Origin: Pseudomonas syringae KCTC 12500 | GTDB taxonomy: Bacteria; Pseudomonadota; Gammaproteobacteria; Pseudomonadales; Pseudomonadaceae | Direction: 5' to 3' | DNA length: 64,000 bases | Assembly: GCF_000507185.2 (NCBI RefSeq) | Contig: NZ_AYTM02000002.1 | Span: 2,317,501 to 2,381,500 of the forward strand | In this document: positions 34,055-42,417 of the stretch, in pieces | Position numbering within the stretch: position 1 is the stretch's first letter | Layout of the letters: every line of letters begins with the position of its first letter | Made by a program: the position numbers and the translations under genes | The notes under the pieces: generated by a model | What the model was told of the DNA's origin: nothing | The model's database searches: none | The model's input: only the letters and a program-made list of their open reading frames with translations

Positions 34055-35005
34055 ATGTTTGAATCTTTCGGCGATGTGTCACTCGACCTGCTGCGTGCCT
34101 TTGAGGTCGCGGCGCGCTTGCGCAGCTTCACAGCGGCAGCCCTCGAACTGGGCACGACACAGCCCGCTGTCAGCCAGCAGATCAAGCGCCTCGAAGAGCA
34201 AATCGCTACCCGTCTGTTTGACCGCATCTACCGTGGTATCGAATTGACCGACGCCGGTGAAGTGTTGTTCAGCCATGTGCAGGCCGGACTGCAATCCATC
34301 GACAGCGGATTGATAGCGATCACCGAACACCATCAGCACGAAGTGCTTCAAGTGGCGACCGACTTCGCTTTTGCCGCCTACTGGCTGATGCCGCGTCTGC
34401 ACCGTTTCCACAAGGTCAACCCGGACGTGGACGTCAGCCTGGTCACCAGCGAGCGTACCCACAGCATGTTACGCGCCGACATCGACGTTGCCGTGCTGTT
34501 CGGTGACGGGCGCTTCAAACAGGGCGAAAGCCACTGGCTGTTCAGCGAAGAGGTCTTCCCGGTGTGCAGCCCGCAATTGCTCGCCGGGCGCCAGACGCCG
34601 CTGCCCAACGATGCGCTGTGCGACTTTCCACTCCTCCACCTGCGTGGCGAAAACATCAACAACTGGTTCGACTGGGCGGGCGTATTTCGCGCGCTCGACA
34701 TCCCCCAAGCCCCCGCGCCCGGTCAGCTACGCTTCGACAACTACACCCTGCTGATCCAGGCGGCCATCGGCGGACAAGGCATCGCCATCGGTTGGAAGCA
34801 TCTGGTCGACGACCTGCTCGATCAGGGCCTGCTCTGCCGCCCCATCGCCGGCGCGGCGATTTCCGGTCAGGGCTATTACGTGGTCCTGCCCCAGCGCAAA
34901 CGCCGCGTGCAGATCGTTCAGCAGTTCGTGGACTGGCTGGCCAGCGAGCAGGCGTTGAGCGGGGTTTCGCTGACGGGTAGGCCATTGCCGTCGATTGCGG
35001 TTTAG
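34055..35005 (+). CDS. LysR-type regulator of choline-sulfate utilisation (316 aa)
   Basis: LysR-family activator. The N-terminal winged helix-turn-helix (about 8-66) reads SLDLLRAFEVAARLRSFTAA then QPAVSQQIKRLEEQIATRLF. The effector domain (about 95-300) resembles the GcvA-like branch. Position divergent from betC suggests it senses choline-O-sulfate or choline and activates betC-choX; that is inference from context. Confidence 0.9.
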   Translation: MFESFGDVSLDLLRAFEVAARLRSFTAAALELGTTQPAVSQQIKRLEEQIATRLFDRIYRGIELTDAGEVLFSHVQAGLQSIDSGLIAITEHHQHEVLQVATDFAFAAYWLMPRLHRFHKVNPDVDVSLVTSERTHSMLRADIDVAVLFGDGRFKQGESHWLFSEEVFPVCSPQLLAGRQTPLPNDALCDFPLLHLRGENINNWFDWAGVFRALDIPQAPAPGQLRFDNYTLLIQAAIGGQGIAIGWKHLVDDLLDQGLLCRPIAGAAISGQGYYVVLPQRKRRVQIVQQFVDWLASEQALSGVSLTGRPLPSIAV

Positions 35006-35432
35006 GGAAGCGGTGTTCAAGGTTGAATTAAATATAAGTTCGAAGCAATTATTGGTTAGATAGGAAATTTCTTACAAGTTTTACGGACGTAAGCGGGTTT
35101 ACTTTTGTTCTCATATAGCATTGCTTAGGTTGTGTATTAGATGGCGGCTGCATCTGGAATGACTTTAAGTTATGGCTTTCTCAAATAGACGTGTGTGACG
35201 CGATTTGATAATTTCAATCATCATGGATCTTGCTTAAAAGCGCATAAAGCGAGTATTTGAGATTTAACTTATAGATCAGTTTAAGTGCTCCTAAATAGAG
35301 CGCTTTGCCCATGCCGTATCAATACTGACCAGTTTATGGCATGCAGCGAGTGATCATAGGCCCAAAAATCTATATCACATCAATAAGGCTGTGGAAGGCT
35401 GCTATGAGCTTTGCTTTTTACTATTTAAGATA
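35006..35432. other. AT-rich non-coding interval at the left edge of the Rhs island
   Basis: Base composition drops sharply right after the LysR gene (for example runs such as GAATTAAATATAAG). I found no gene, terminator or obvious repeat. It probably holds the promoter of the Rhs gene and marks the junction of acquired DNA. Confidence 0.6.
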
Positions 35433-38400
35433 ATGGATGGATTTAACGTGCTTGGAAAAAAGAAAAACAATATTATGAAAGTTTTGCTGTTTGGCGCGCT
35501 ATTGGGAAGTCAGCTTGGACATTCTGAAGAGTTAGAGTCTACGCCGTATGATTTAGCACCGAAGAAAAATCGTGGGCTGGTTTCTAATGCGGTTGACAGC
35601 GTTGACCCTTGGTCCGGGAATCTCAAAGTCAGTCATATTGATTTAAGTATTCCTGGGACGGCAGGCATGGATATCAATATTCATCGAAGCTACGACCTAC
35701 AGCGTTTAACCGCCGGGTTTGCTGCGCCATATAGGCAAAGTACGGAATGGACCGCTTTAGGACCCGGTTGGACAATCGCGGCAGCGCCGAAGATTTATCA
35801 TGCCACCAATTATCATCTTCGTGATCGTAGCGGGACACCTAACTATTACATGAACTCAACTTTTCAGTTGTGTAACAATCAAGGTGAACGTCCCAGCGCC
35901 CGATTTAATTTAAGACTTCCGGATGGTAGTAGCGAAAAATTTTATCGTGTTGCACCTTATGAAGACAGAACCAAATCAAATTGGCGTTTACGTTGCGATT
36001 CAATGGTGCTTACGCTAACGTCGCCATCTGGAATTAGGTATGACATGGGGCGTGCCGATGTAGATATGAAATTTAGTGCTTCAGTTACATCGTTTCCTAT
36101 GGAAGATCCAGATTTTACAGAATCTATTTTTCTGACAAAAAAGGCAACTGACCTTAATGGTAACTGGATCGCTTACGACTATACTCAATTTGGCCCCCCT
36201 TTAAGCGTTCCAATTTCAGGGAGTGTTTATATTGACCACTGTCTTCAAACCAACCTTGAAGACGCCGCCAACTGCGAAAAGTCCGATATGCTTTTATCTA
36301 GGATAACGTCCAGTGACGGCAGAGCTGTTGATTTTAATTACGACCCTGCGACAGGCCGCCTTCTTTCGCTGGCCGATAATAATCAGCGCATGGTTCAGTA
36401 TGGATACACCGCGAAAGACTATCTGAACTCTCAGGCCCTGGCGCAGGTAACTGGGCCTACTGGAGAAGTCTGGAAGTATGCCTATCACCCTGGAGAATGG
36501 TTTCAGATAGTAGTTTCCAATGAAAGTTATGCGAATGATCAAAGAGCTGCCGCTCGCAAACTTATATCGATTGAGCAGCCCAGCGGTGGAAAAACGACAT
36601 ATGAATACTCATATGTGGATCTAGAAGGCCGTCTTGGTGGACGCTTTGTCTGGTCGCGTTTCGAGCGTATAAGCCGCAAAATTGATGCAGCCGGAAATCA
36701 CTGGGCTTATGCCTATAATCGTGGAAATATTGGACAATACGATAGTACAGTTATCACCGGGCCGGATGGCACAACCATCCATGAGTTTATTGGCCCTGGA
36801 TACAGTATTGCTACAGATGGAAACACTATAAATAATACCGTGTGGAGTATAGGGAGTCCGGTTAAAATTACCCGACCGGACGGGAGTTATGAAACATACA
36901 AGTGGCAGCAACGGTTTATTTCGCATGGAAGAGAATATGTGTTTGAACTCGGTGTAGTCACGGACGATACAATCTGGGCAGCTGACCTTCAAGAGCGAAC
37001 TTTTGTCCGTGATGGCGCAACCTACAGTAGTCACTACTCTAACTACGATGCTTATGGCAATCCTGGAATATTGACTGAAACAGGTCCTAATAGTGATGGT
37101 CGAACTACCACGCTGACTTGGTATAATAATACTGATAAATGGATAATAGGTCGTCCTATAGATCAGATGTCACCTGATAGTTCTGTACATCGTATCTACG
37201 ATGAGAACGGTAAGCTAATCAGTTACAATCGCGATGGTGTTGCGACTGCGTATACCTACGATGCTCAAGGTAATCAAGCGACGCAAATTCGCCCGGGTGA
37301 TCGTCATTACAGCTACATGAATTATAAACTCGGTACTCCGCAAACTGAGGTTCAGCCAGAGGGTATTACTATTTCGCGTGCAGTCGACGACGCTGGCAAT
37401 GTTACCTCTGAGACCAACGGTGAAGGCCACACAACGCACTACGAATACGACAGGTTGAATCGCGTAACCTCTATCACTCCGCCGCAAGGCGCTGGTCAAA
37501 AAATAATATACACACCCACCAGCAAGACAAATCTGCGCGGCAATCTGTCCGAGATAACTCAATATGATCTGTCTGGTCGTGTCTCCAGTATTGTTAGAGG
37601 TGATATAACAACCACCTATGCGTACGATGCCTATGGCCGCGTAACGTTTACTTCAGACCCTAACTCAAGTATGGGAACCCGTTATCAGTATGATGCGCTG
37701 GGTCGCGTCATTCGGATCACTCATGCGGACGGTACCTACCAGAGCACTGCCTACGGTTTTGCCCACAAAGTCATAACTGACGAACGAGGCAATTCCACTA
37801 CTTATAACTATCGTGGCTATGGCGACCCCGAAAAATTGTCTCTGATGTCATTTCAGCCGTCGGATCCGGCAGCCAGTATAACCTTGACTCGAAATGGTCG
37901 CGAACAAGTGACGTCGGTTACACAAGGCAATTTCACACGCCATTACGGCTATAACGCAAATGGTTATTTGATCTCGGTCAGCAATCCCGAAACTGGAGAC
38001 ACCGTCTACGGTCGAGACATTGCAGGCAATATGACTTCAAAGCAGGTGGGGCAGTCAGATGTTACAACGTACACATACGACGGGCAGAATCGACAAACTG
38101 CAATCAATTATGCGCAAGGCACTCCCGCTATCAAAAATACTTATGATAAACAAAATAATCTGCTAATAGCGGACAGCAGTACGGGTATTCGAAGCTTTAC
38201 ATACAATCCTGCAGGGTTCGTCATAACGGAAAGCCTTTCTATTGAAGGTAAGCTGTTTGAGCTTTCTTATGGCTACGATGAAAATGATCGGCTGAAAAGC
38301 CTCACTTATAATCCGTCTGGTCGCATAGTTGAATATGCGCCAGACGTATTAGGCAGGCCCACAATGGTATCGGGCTACGTTAGCAATATTGCTTATTGGC

Positions 38401-39056
38401 CGAACGGTATGATTAAACAGGTCATCTATGCCAACGGTGCGGCGGTCAGTTACGAACAAAATAGTCGTCTCTGGCCAGCTTCTTTCAACATTACCTCACC
38501 CGCTGGAGTCGATTACCTGAAAAGCATGTACGACTATGATGGTGCGGGTAACTTGTTGACCATCAGGGACGGCGTGGACAACAGCATGGACCGTACCCTT
38601 GCTTACGACAGCCTTGATCGTTTGGTGAGTGCCGATGGTTTCTGGGGGGTAGGAACCCTCGCCTACGACGGTGTAGGAAACTTGACCCAAAAAACGTTTG
38701 GCGATTCAAGCCTGAACTATAACTACGATATACAAAACCGCCTGACTTCTGTCGATGGACCGCGCATTGATAGTATAAACTACGATGCTTATGGCAACGT
38801 CAGCAGTAGTGCTGACAACGCTTACCTTTACAATAATGTTCCCAATCTTGTATGCGTTAACTGCGCGAGTCCCGACAAAAAAGTTGAATATCAGTACGAT
38901 GGTTTGAATCAACGCAGTTCCGTCAGTTCTGCGGGCAACAAAATATACGAGATGCAAGATGCCGATGGAAGGTTACGGATGGAACTCGAGGGAGACAAGC
39001 TAACCGAGTATTTCTATTTGGGTGACCAGCGCATTGCACAGCAGGTAAGCCCATGA
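35433..39056 (+). CDS. Secreted Rhs/YD-repeat protein lacking the C-terminal core (about 1207 aa)
   Basis: Large protein rich in YD/Rhs repeats (many copies of the pattern YDxxGRxxxxxD, e.g. YDAYGRVTFTSDPNSS, YEYDRLNRVTSI and YDALGRVIRITHADG) from about residue 300 on, which build the Rhs shell. The N-terminus has a basic n-region and a hydrophobic stretch (KVLLFGALLGSQLGHSEE), so Sec export is likely. The start is uncertain: ATG at 35433 or 35475, or GTG at 35391, are possible. It ends YFYLGDQRIAQQVSP, exactly where full-length Rhs proteins continue into VTYFHND; that continuation is the next gene. Codon use is AT-rich unlike the neighbours, a sign of transfer. Confidence 0.88.
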   Translation: MDGFNVLGKKKNNIMKVLLFGALLGSQLGHSEELESTPYDLAPKKNRGLVSNAVDSVDPWSGNLKVSHIDLSIPGTAGMDINIHRSYDLQRLTAGFAAPYRQSTEWTALGPGWTIAAAPKIYHATNYHLRDRSGTPNYYMNSTFQLCNNQGERPSARFNLRLPDGSSEKFYRVAPYEDRTKSNWRLRCDSMVLTLTSPSGIRYDMGRADVDMKFSASVTSFPMEDPDFTESIFLTKKATDLNGNWIAYDYTQFGPPLSVPISGSVYIDHCLQTNLEDAANCEKSDMLLSRITSSDGRAVDFNYDPATGRLLSLADNNQRMVQYGYTAKDYLNSQALAQVTGPTGEVWKYAYHPGEWFQIVVSNESYANDQRAAARKLISIEQPSGGKTTYEYSYVDLEGRLGGRFVWSRFERISRKIDAAGNHWAYAYNRGNIGQYDSTVITGPDGTTIHEFIGPGYSIATDGNTINNTVWSIGSPVKITRPDGSYETYKWQQRFISHGREYVFELGVVTDDTIWAADLQERTFVRDGATYSSHYSNYDAYGNPGILTETGPNSDGRTTTLTWYNNTDKWIIGRPIDQMSPDSSVHRIYDENGKLISYNRDGVATAYTYDAQGNQATQIRPGDRHYSYMNYKLGTPQTEVQPEGITISRAVDDAGNVTSETNGEGHTTHYEYDRLNRVTSITPPQGAGQKIIYTPTSKTNLRGNLSEITQYDLSGRVSSIVRGDITTTYAYDAYGRVTFTSDPNSSMGTRYQYDALGRVIRITHADGTYQSTAYGFAHKVITDERGNSTTYNYRGYGDPEKLSLMSFQPSDPAASITLTRNGREQVTSVTQGNFTRHYGYNANGYLISVSNPETGDTVYGRDIAGNMTSKQVGQSDVTTYTYDGQNRQTAINYAQGTPAIKNTYDKQNNLLIADSSTGIRSFTYNPAGFVITESLSIEGKLFELSYGYDENDRLKSLTYNPSGRIVEYAPDVLGRPTMVSGYVSNIAYWPNGMIKQVIYANGAAVSYEQNSRLWPASFNITSPAGVDYLKSMYDYDGAGNLLTIRDGVDNSMDRTLAYDSLDRLVSADGFWGVGTLAYDGVGNLTQKTFGDSSLNYNYDIQNRLTSVDGPRIDSINYDAYGNVSSSADNAYLYNNVPNLVCVNCASPDKKVEYQYDGLNQRSSVSSAGNKIYEMQDADGRLRMELEGDKLTEYFYLGDQRIAQQVSP

Positions 39057-39079
39057 TCGGGTGTCAAGGAAACCGAACC

Positions 39080-40030
39080 ATGCAAATTATAAAAAAGCTA
39101 TTTCGCAAAGTCAGTGTCGCGATGCTGGCACTCGTGGTGACTCATGCCGCTTTGGCAAATACCGTTACCTATTTTCATAATGATATATCCGGCAGCCCTA
39201 TGGTTGCGACCGATGAAACTGGCAATCTGCTCTGGAAGGAAAGTTATAAACCGTATGGAGAAAAACTAAACCAAACGAGTCCAGTCAGTAGCAACAAGGT
39301 CGGTTTTCATGGAAAAGTATTTGACGATAATATCGGCCTTTCTTACATGGGCGCACGGTATTACGATCCACTGCTCGGTCGCTTCATGGGTGCTGATCCG
39401 GTCGACTTTCAGGAAAGTAATCTGCATAGCTTTAATCGATATGCTTATGCAAATAATAATCCATATAAGTTTTCTGATCCTAGCGGTTTGTACGCTGACC
39501 TCATTATCGAGACGATGAGCTTAGCGGTGGGGATGGCCAGTTTTCATCAGAATGTAAAAGAGGGGAATTATGGTGCTGCTGCCTTAGATGGTGTCGGTAT
39601 CGCTGCAGATGGGGTACTCGCTGCGATTCCCATGGTACCTGGAGCAGCAGGTTTGGCCATTCAGGGAGCACGAGGGCTGGAAAGGGCATCCGATATACGT
39701 CCGCATGTCGACACCGCTACATCATCCGCAGCTCCTGACTTCTTGATATCACCGAATGGGACTGTTTTTCCTGTACCTAAGGGGGCGACGGGCCCATCGC
39801 CTAATATGAATCGTGCAGGAAATATCACAGGTTCTGCTTTTATTAATGGTAAAGGTGGTGATAATGGTCAAGTTAGTTCCCTGCGCCTCATGAATCCAAC
39901 ACGTCCACTAGGTAAGAACCCAGGTTACAAAAATGGTTATATTAAATACGAAAACAGGTTAGATCAGGGTGTCGACCCTTACACAGGACGGACTTTGTCA
40001 CACTCTAAAAGTCATTTCCCGATAGAATAG
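39080..40030 (+). CDS. Secreted Rhs-core protein with polymorphic toxin-like C-terminus (316 aa)
   Basis: ATG at 39080 follows an AAGGA site 23 nt after the preceding stop. A second signal peptide (about 1-27, ending HAALAN) precedes VTYFHNDISGSPMVATDETG and the Rhs-associated core NIGLSYMGARYYDPLLGRF then MGADPVDFQ. After the core, about residue 140 on, a hydrophobic Gly/Ala stretch (AAIPMVPGAAGLAIQGARGL) leads to a variable tip ending YTGRTLSHSKSHFPIE. Such tips are typically nuclease or other toxins; this one looks like a basic, Gly/Asn-rich nuclease-type tip, but I cannot name its family. The following genes look like immunity genes. Confidence 0.85.
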   Translation: MQIIKKLFRKVSVAMLALVVTHAALANTVTYFHNDISGSPMVATDETGNLLWKESYKPYGEKLNQTSPVSSNKVGFHGKVFDDNIGLSYMGARYYDPLLGRFMGADPVDFQESNLHSFNRYAYANNNPYKFSDPSGLYADLIIETMSLAVGMASFHQNVKEGNYGAAALDGVGIAADGVLAAIPMVPGAAGLAIQGARGLERASDIRPHVDTATSSAAPDFLISPNGTVFPVPKGATGPSPNMNRAGNITGSAFINGKGGDNGQVSSLRLMNPTRPLGKNPGYKNGYIKYENRLDQGVDPYTGRTLSHSKSHFPIE

Positions 40031-40167
40031 TGAAGATAAGTAGTTCCATAAATCAATATAGGGTGATACTAAAAAGCGATGGATTTCTACAGAATAGTTT
40101 AGATCGGGGAGTGGTCCTTCACATAGGACGTACTTTTCCAACTTTTAAAAATTCATTTTCCAATTGA
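40030..40167 (+). pseudogene. 46-codon chimera: immunity-gene head fused to toxin-tail remnant
   Basis: GTG at 40030 overlaps the toxin TAG stop. Codons 1-21 (VKISSSINQYRVILKSDGFL) align with the start of the 213-aa gene at 40600 (MKINVSLNKSGLMLKTDRLL), with 47 of 63 bases equal by hand count. Codons 22-45 (NSLDRGVVLHIGRTFPTF then KNSFSN) align in frame with the toxin tail at 39953 (NRLDQGVDPYTGRTLSHS). The frame then stops. This is a recombination scar of a second toxin-immunity module, probably not functional. Confidence 0.75.
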
Positions 40168-40185
40168 TTAATGGGGTGTTGTGCG

Positions 40186-40491
40186 ATGACTGTTCTTACC
40201 AATCTTGTTGGAAGTGATGTTGTAACGGCGCTTGTTATTCACGACTATTTTCAACTATTTTTTTCCGAGGATATTATAGTGAGCGTCTATAATTCATACA
40301 GCATTATTGGCTCGACAGTTAAGGGTCTACAAGGGAAAAAGCTTTTAAGCGTCTCAGAAAGCGAACTGGAAATTGAGCTTGTTTTCGAAGGTTTAGCAAA
40401 AGTTAGAATTGATATGAGCCCGGATGGGTTTAATGGGCCGGAAGCTATGCAGCTTTCGAAGCCAGGATTTCCTCGGGTCATATGGAATTAG
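40186..40491 (+). CDS. Small hypothetical protein, candidate immunity protein (101 aa)
   Basis: I chose ATG at 40186 because GGGGTG lies at suitable distance; an ATG at 40171 is also possible. The product is acidic, has alternating beta-type segments and ends DMSPDGFNGPEAMQLSKPG followed by FPRVIWN. No signal peptide is present, so it is cytoplasmic, as expected for immunity proteins. I recognise no named family. It lies just after a toxin-tail remnant, so it could be the immunity gene of the displaced tip. Confidence 0.7.
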   Translation: MTVLTNLVGSDVVTALVIHDYFQLFFSEDIIVSVYNSYSIIGSTVKGLQGKKLLSVSESELEIELVFEGLAKVRIDMSPDGFNGPEAMQLSKPGFPRVIWN

Positions 40492-40599
40492 CTTCACTTG
40501 GTTTAACGAGCATGGGCTTGTATGTATGTATGCATACACGTCCTGCTTTGCTAGCTGTACATGGTATAAAAAATTACGCTGCGTCTAGAGGGATAATCG

Positions 40600-41241
40600 G
40601 TGAAGATAAATGTATCCCTAAATAAATCTGGATTGATGCTAAAAACCGATAGGCTTCTACAAAAGTACGGTTACGAGATAAATGTTCAGACTCATGATGA
40701 AGATTTAGAAGAATACGCAATTGAGTTTGTTGAGACGGTCTTTCATTATCTCGAAACGGGTCATAAAATTTCACCAAATGAAACTTTGGGCTATGGCTCA
40801 TGGATAACAAAAATGCAGCTCAATGATTGTCAGGAGCTAATGTTCTTTGAGCAAGTTCCTTTAACAGGCGATTATGTGCTTGGAATTACGACTACACTAA
40901 AAATGTGCGCCGAGCAGCACGCGCTGTGTGCGAAAGTCGGCGTCGAGCATTCCGTCCCACTTCACGATCCGCTGATAGTCATTTCTGATGGTGTGTTCGA
41001 GGGCGACGCCGTTGAGGGCGTTCGCTATCCGTCGCCCGAGCATATGTCTGGCTGGTGGATAACCACAGACCGGTATAACGGCGATACACAAACGCTAAAG
41101 ACGGTTCACGCACACCATGTGGCAGAGCATCGTCCTGACCTTGTGAAGTTTTTAGCCTTGCCCTTTGGTTACCGGTTCCATGAGGCAAGCGGTGATGTAT
41201 GGAAAGATAAAAATCAGACGGATATATGGCTACTTCGATAA
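40600..41241 (+). CDS. Candidate immunity protein with DUF2185/Imm33-like C-terminal half (213 aa)
   Basis: GTG at 40600 follows AGAGGGA with good spacing. The C-terminal half contains VISDGVFEGDAVEGVRYPSP, SGWWITTDRYNGDTQ and FLALPFGYRFHEASGDVW, a layout like DUF2185/Imm33-type immunity domains (the match is from memory). The N-terminal head is duplicated in the chimera that directly overlaps the toxin stop. This suggests the gene is related to the immunity gene once placed directly after the toxin tip. Cytoplasmic, slightly acidic. Confidence 0.72.
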   Translation: MKINVSLNKSGLMLKTDRLLQKYGYEINVQTHDEDLEEYAIEFVETVFHYLETGHKISPNETLGYGSWITKMQLNDCQELMFFEQVPLTGDYVLGITTTLKMCAEQHALCAKVGVEHSVPLHDPLIVISDGVFEGDAVEGVRYPSPEHMSGWWITTDRYNGDTQTLKTVHAHHVAEHRPDLVKFLALPFGYRFHEASGDVWKDKNQTDIWLLR

Positions 41242-41314
41242 TTTTTCAATATGAGCGATGGGTGGGGGATGTCAATTTTCTTAGCAGCCCCCGCTTTGAG
41301 CGAAAGGAGATGTT

Positions 41315-41743
41315 ATGAGTCTATGGGATATTTTAGTAGAGGCTACGATTGATTCGATTCATGTATTTTCGACCGAAAAACAAATTCGCATACACGTGAC
41401 AAGTCCGTGGCAAGGCAAAAAGCGTTATCAAAATAATTGCTAAGGGTGTCGAAGATTTTAGCCTGAATGGTATGAGGGTTTTGAATATTGTCGACCGCGT
41501 AAATTTTCTCGATGTCAGTAACGATCAAGAAATCGAAGCTGCACATTGTTTGTTTTTCCTGAGGAAAGGACGCGGTCCTCAATCAGACGACTTAAACAGC
41601 GCTGGCTTTTTACAGAACTGGACCTCGTTCGCACCGGCAAGCTTGTATTGTTTGAGCTCGAGGCTGTCTGCGGTGCAGCGTGTATTTTATTGGCAAAGAG
41701 CGTCGTTTTGGAGCCGCTCGATGCTGTGGGACTTCACATCTAA
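41315..41743 (+). pseudogene. Frameshifted immunity-like gene (at least two frameshifts)
   Basis: ATG at 41315 has a strong AAAGGAGA site. Frame one reads MSLWDILVEATIDSIHVFST to KKRYQNNC and stops at about 41443. Coding then continues in another frame (KIIAKGVEDFSLNGMRVLNI to EIEAAHCLFF, about 41437-41560). It shifts again (SSIRRLKQRWLFTELDLVRT to LEPLDAVGLHI, ending 41743). The reassembled product would be about 140 aa. I cannot name the family. Position at the end of the array suggests an abandoned immunity gene. Confidence 0.65.
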
Positions 41744-41871
41744 GACGGTCATGAGACTTTCTCAACCCTCATGCAGGACCTACTATCGGTCTACACACGA
41801 GAAAAATGATCAAGGCTGACGACACTCCTGCATCAGTCAGGCCTTCAGCCGAGAAAGGAGCCTCTACCTCA

Positions 41872-42204
41872 ATGCATGACATCCACGGCTACCACGCCCA
41901 CATCTATTTCAACGCCCAAACCCTGGACCAGGCCCGAGCCCTGTGCGAGGCCGCGACCGAGAAATTTGCAGTGCAGATGGGGCGCGTCCATCAGAAGCTG
42001 GTCGGGCCGCATCCGGACTGGAGTTGCCAGTTGGCGTTCGGGCATGAGCAGTTGGCTGACGTTACGCTGTGGCTTGCGTTGAATCGCGATGGGCTGGTGG
42101 TGTTTCTGCATCCGTTGACGGGCGATGAGCTGCGCGACCATACCGATCATGCCATCTGGATGGGCGCGGTCAGGCCTTTGAACTTGAGCTCGCTGGCTGG
42201 CTGA
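41872..42204 (+). CDS. DOPA 4,5-dioxygenase family protein (110 aa)
   Basis: Small cytoplasmic protein of the aromatic ring-cleaving DOPA-dioxygenase family. The start HDIHGYHAHIYFNAQTLDQA has the paired His motif, HPDWSCQLAF lies in the middle, and HPLTGDELRDHTDHAIWMG supplies further histidines. These are probable metal ligands. I chose ATG at 41872, which follows AAAGGAG. GC content is again normal here, so this marks the right edge of the Rhs island. The natural substrate is unknown. Confidence 0.87.
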   Translation: MHDIHGYHAHIYFNAQTLDQARALCEAATEKFAVQMGRVHQKLVGPHPDWSCQLAFGHEQLADVTLWLALNRDGLVVFLHPLTGDELRDHTDHAIWMGAVRPLNLSSLAG

Positions 42205-42417
42205 TAGCCAGCTTCCTGGCCATTTTCCTTCTGCGGTTATTAGCGCATCCATCGTTGAAAAGATCGATGTAAGATAGCTCCGCTGAAAAATGACCGCTAG
42301 GTCCGTTGCAGCGCAAACACCCACAAGATGGTCATGCATACGCTTCAACATGGTAATTCGCCTGCTACGGGCGGCTTGAGCTGAATGCTGAAAGACCAGA
42401 ACAGAGGATCATCAGAA

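Noticed and set aside
35041..35390. Possible tRNA or integrase attachment site at the left edge of the Rhs island
   Set aside because: No tRNA-like sequence, direct repeat or integrase gene was found at either edge.
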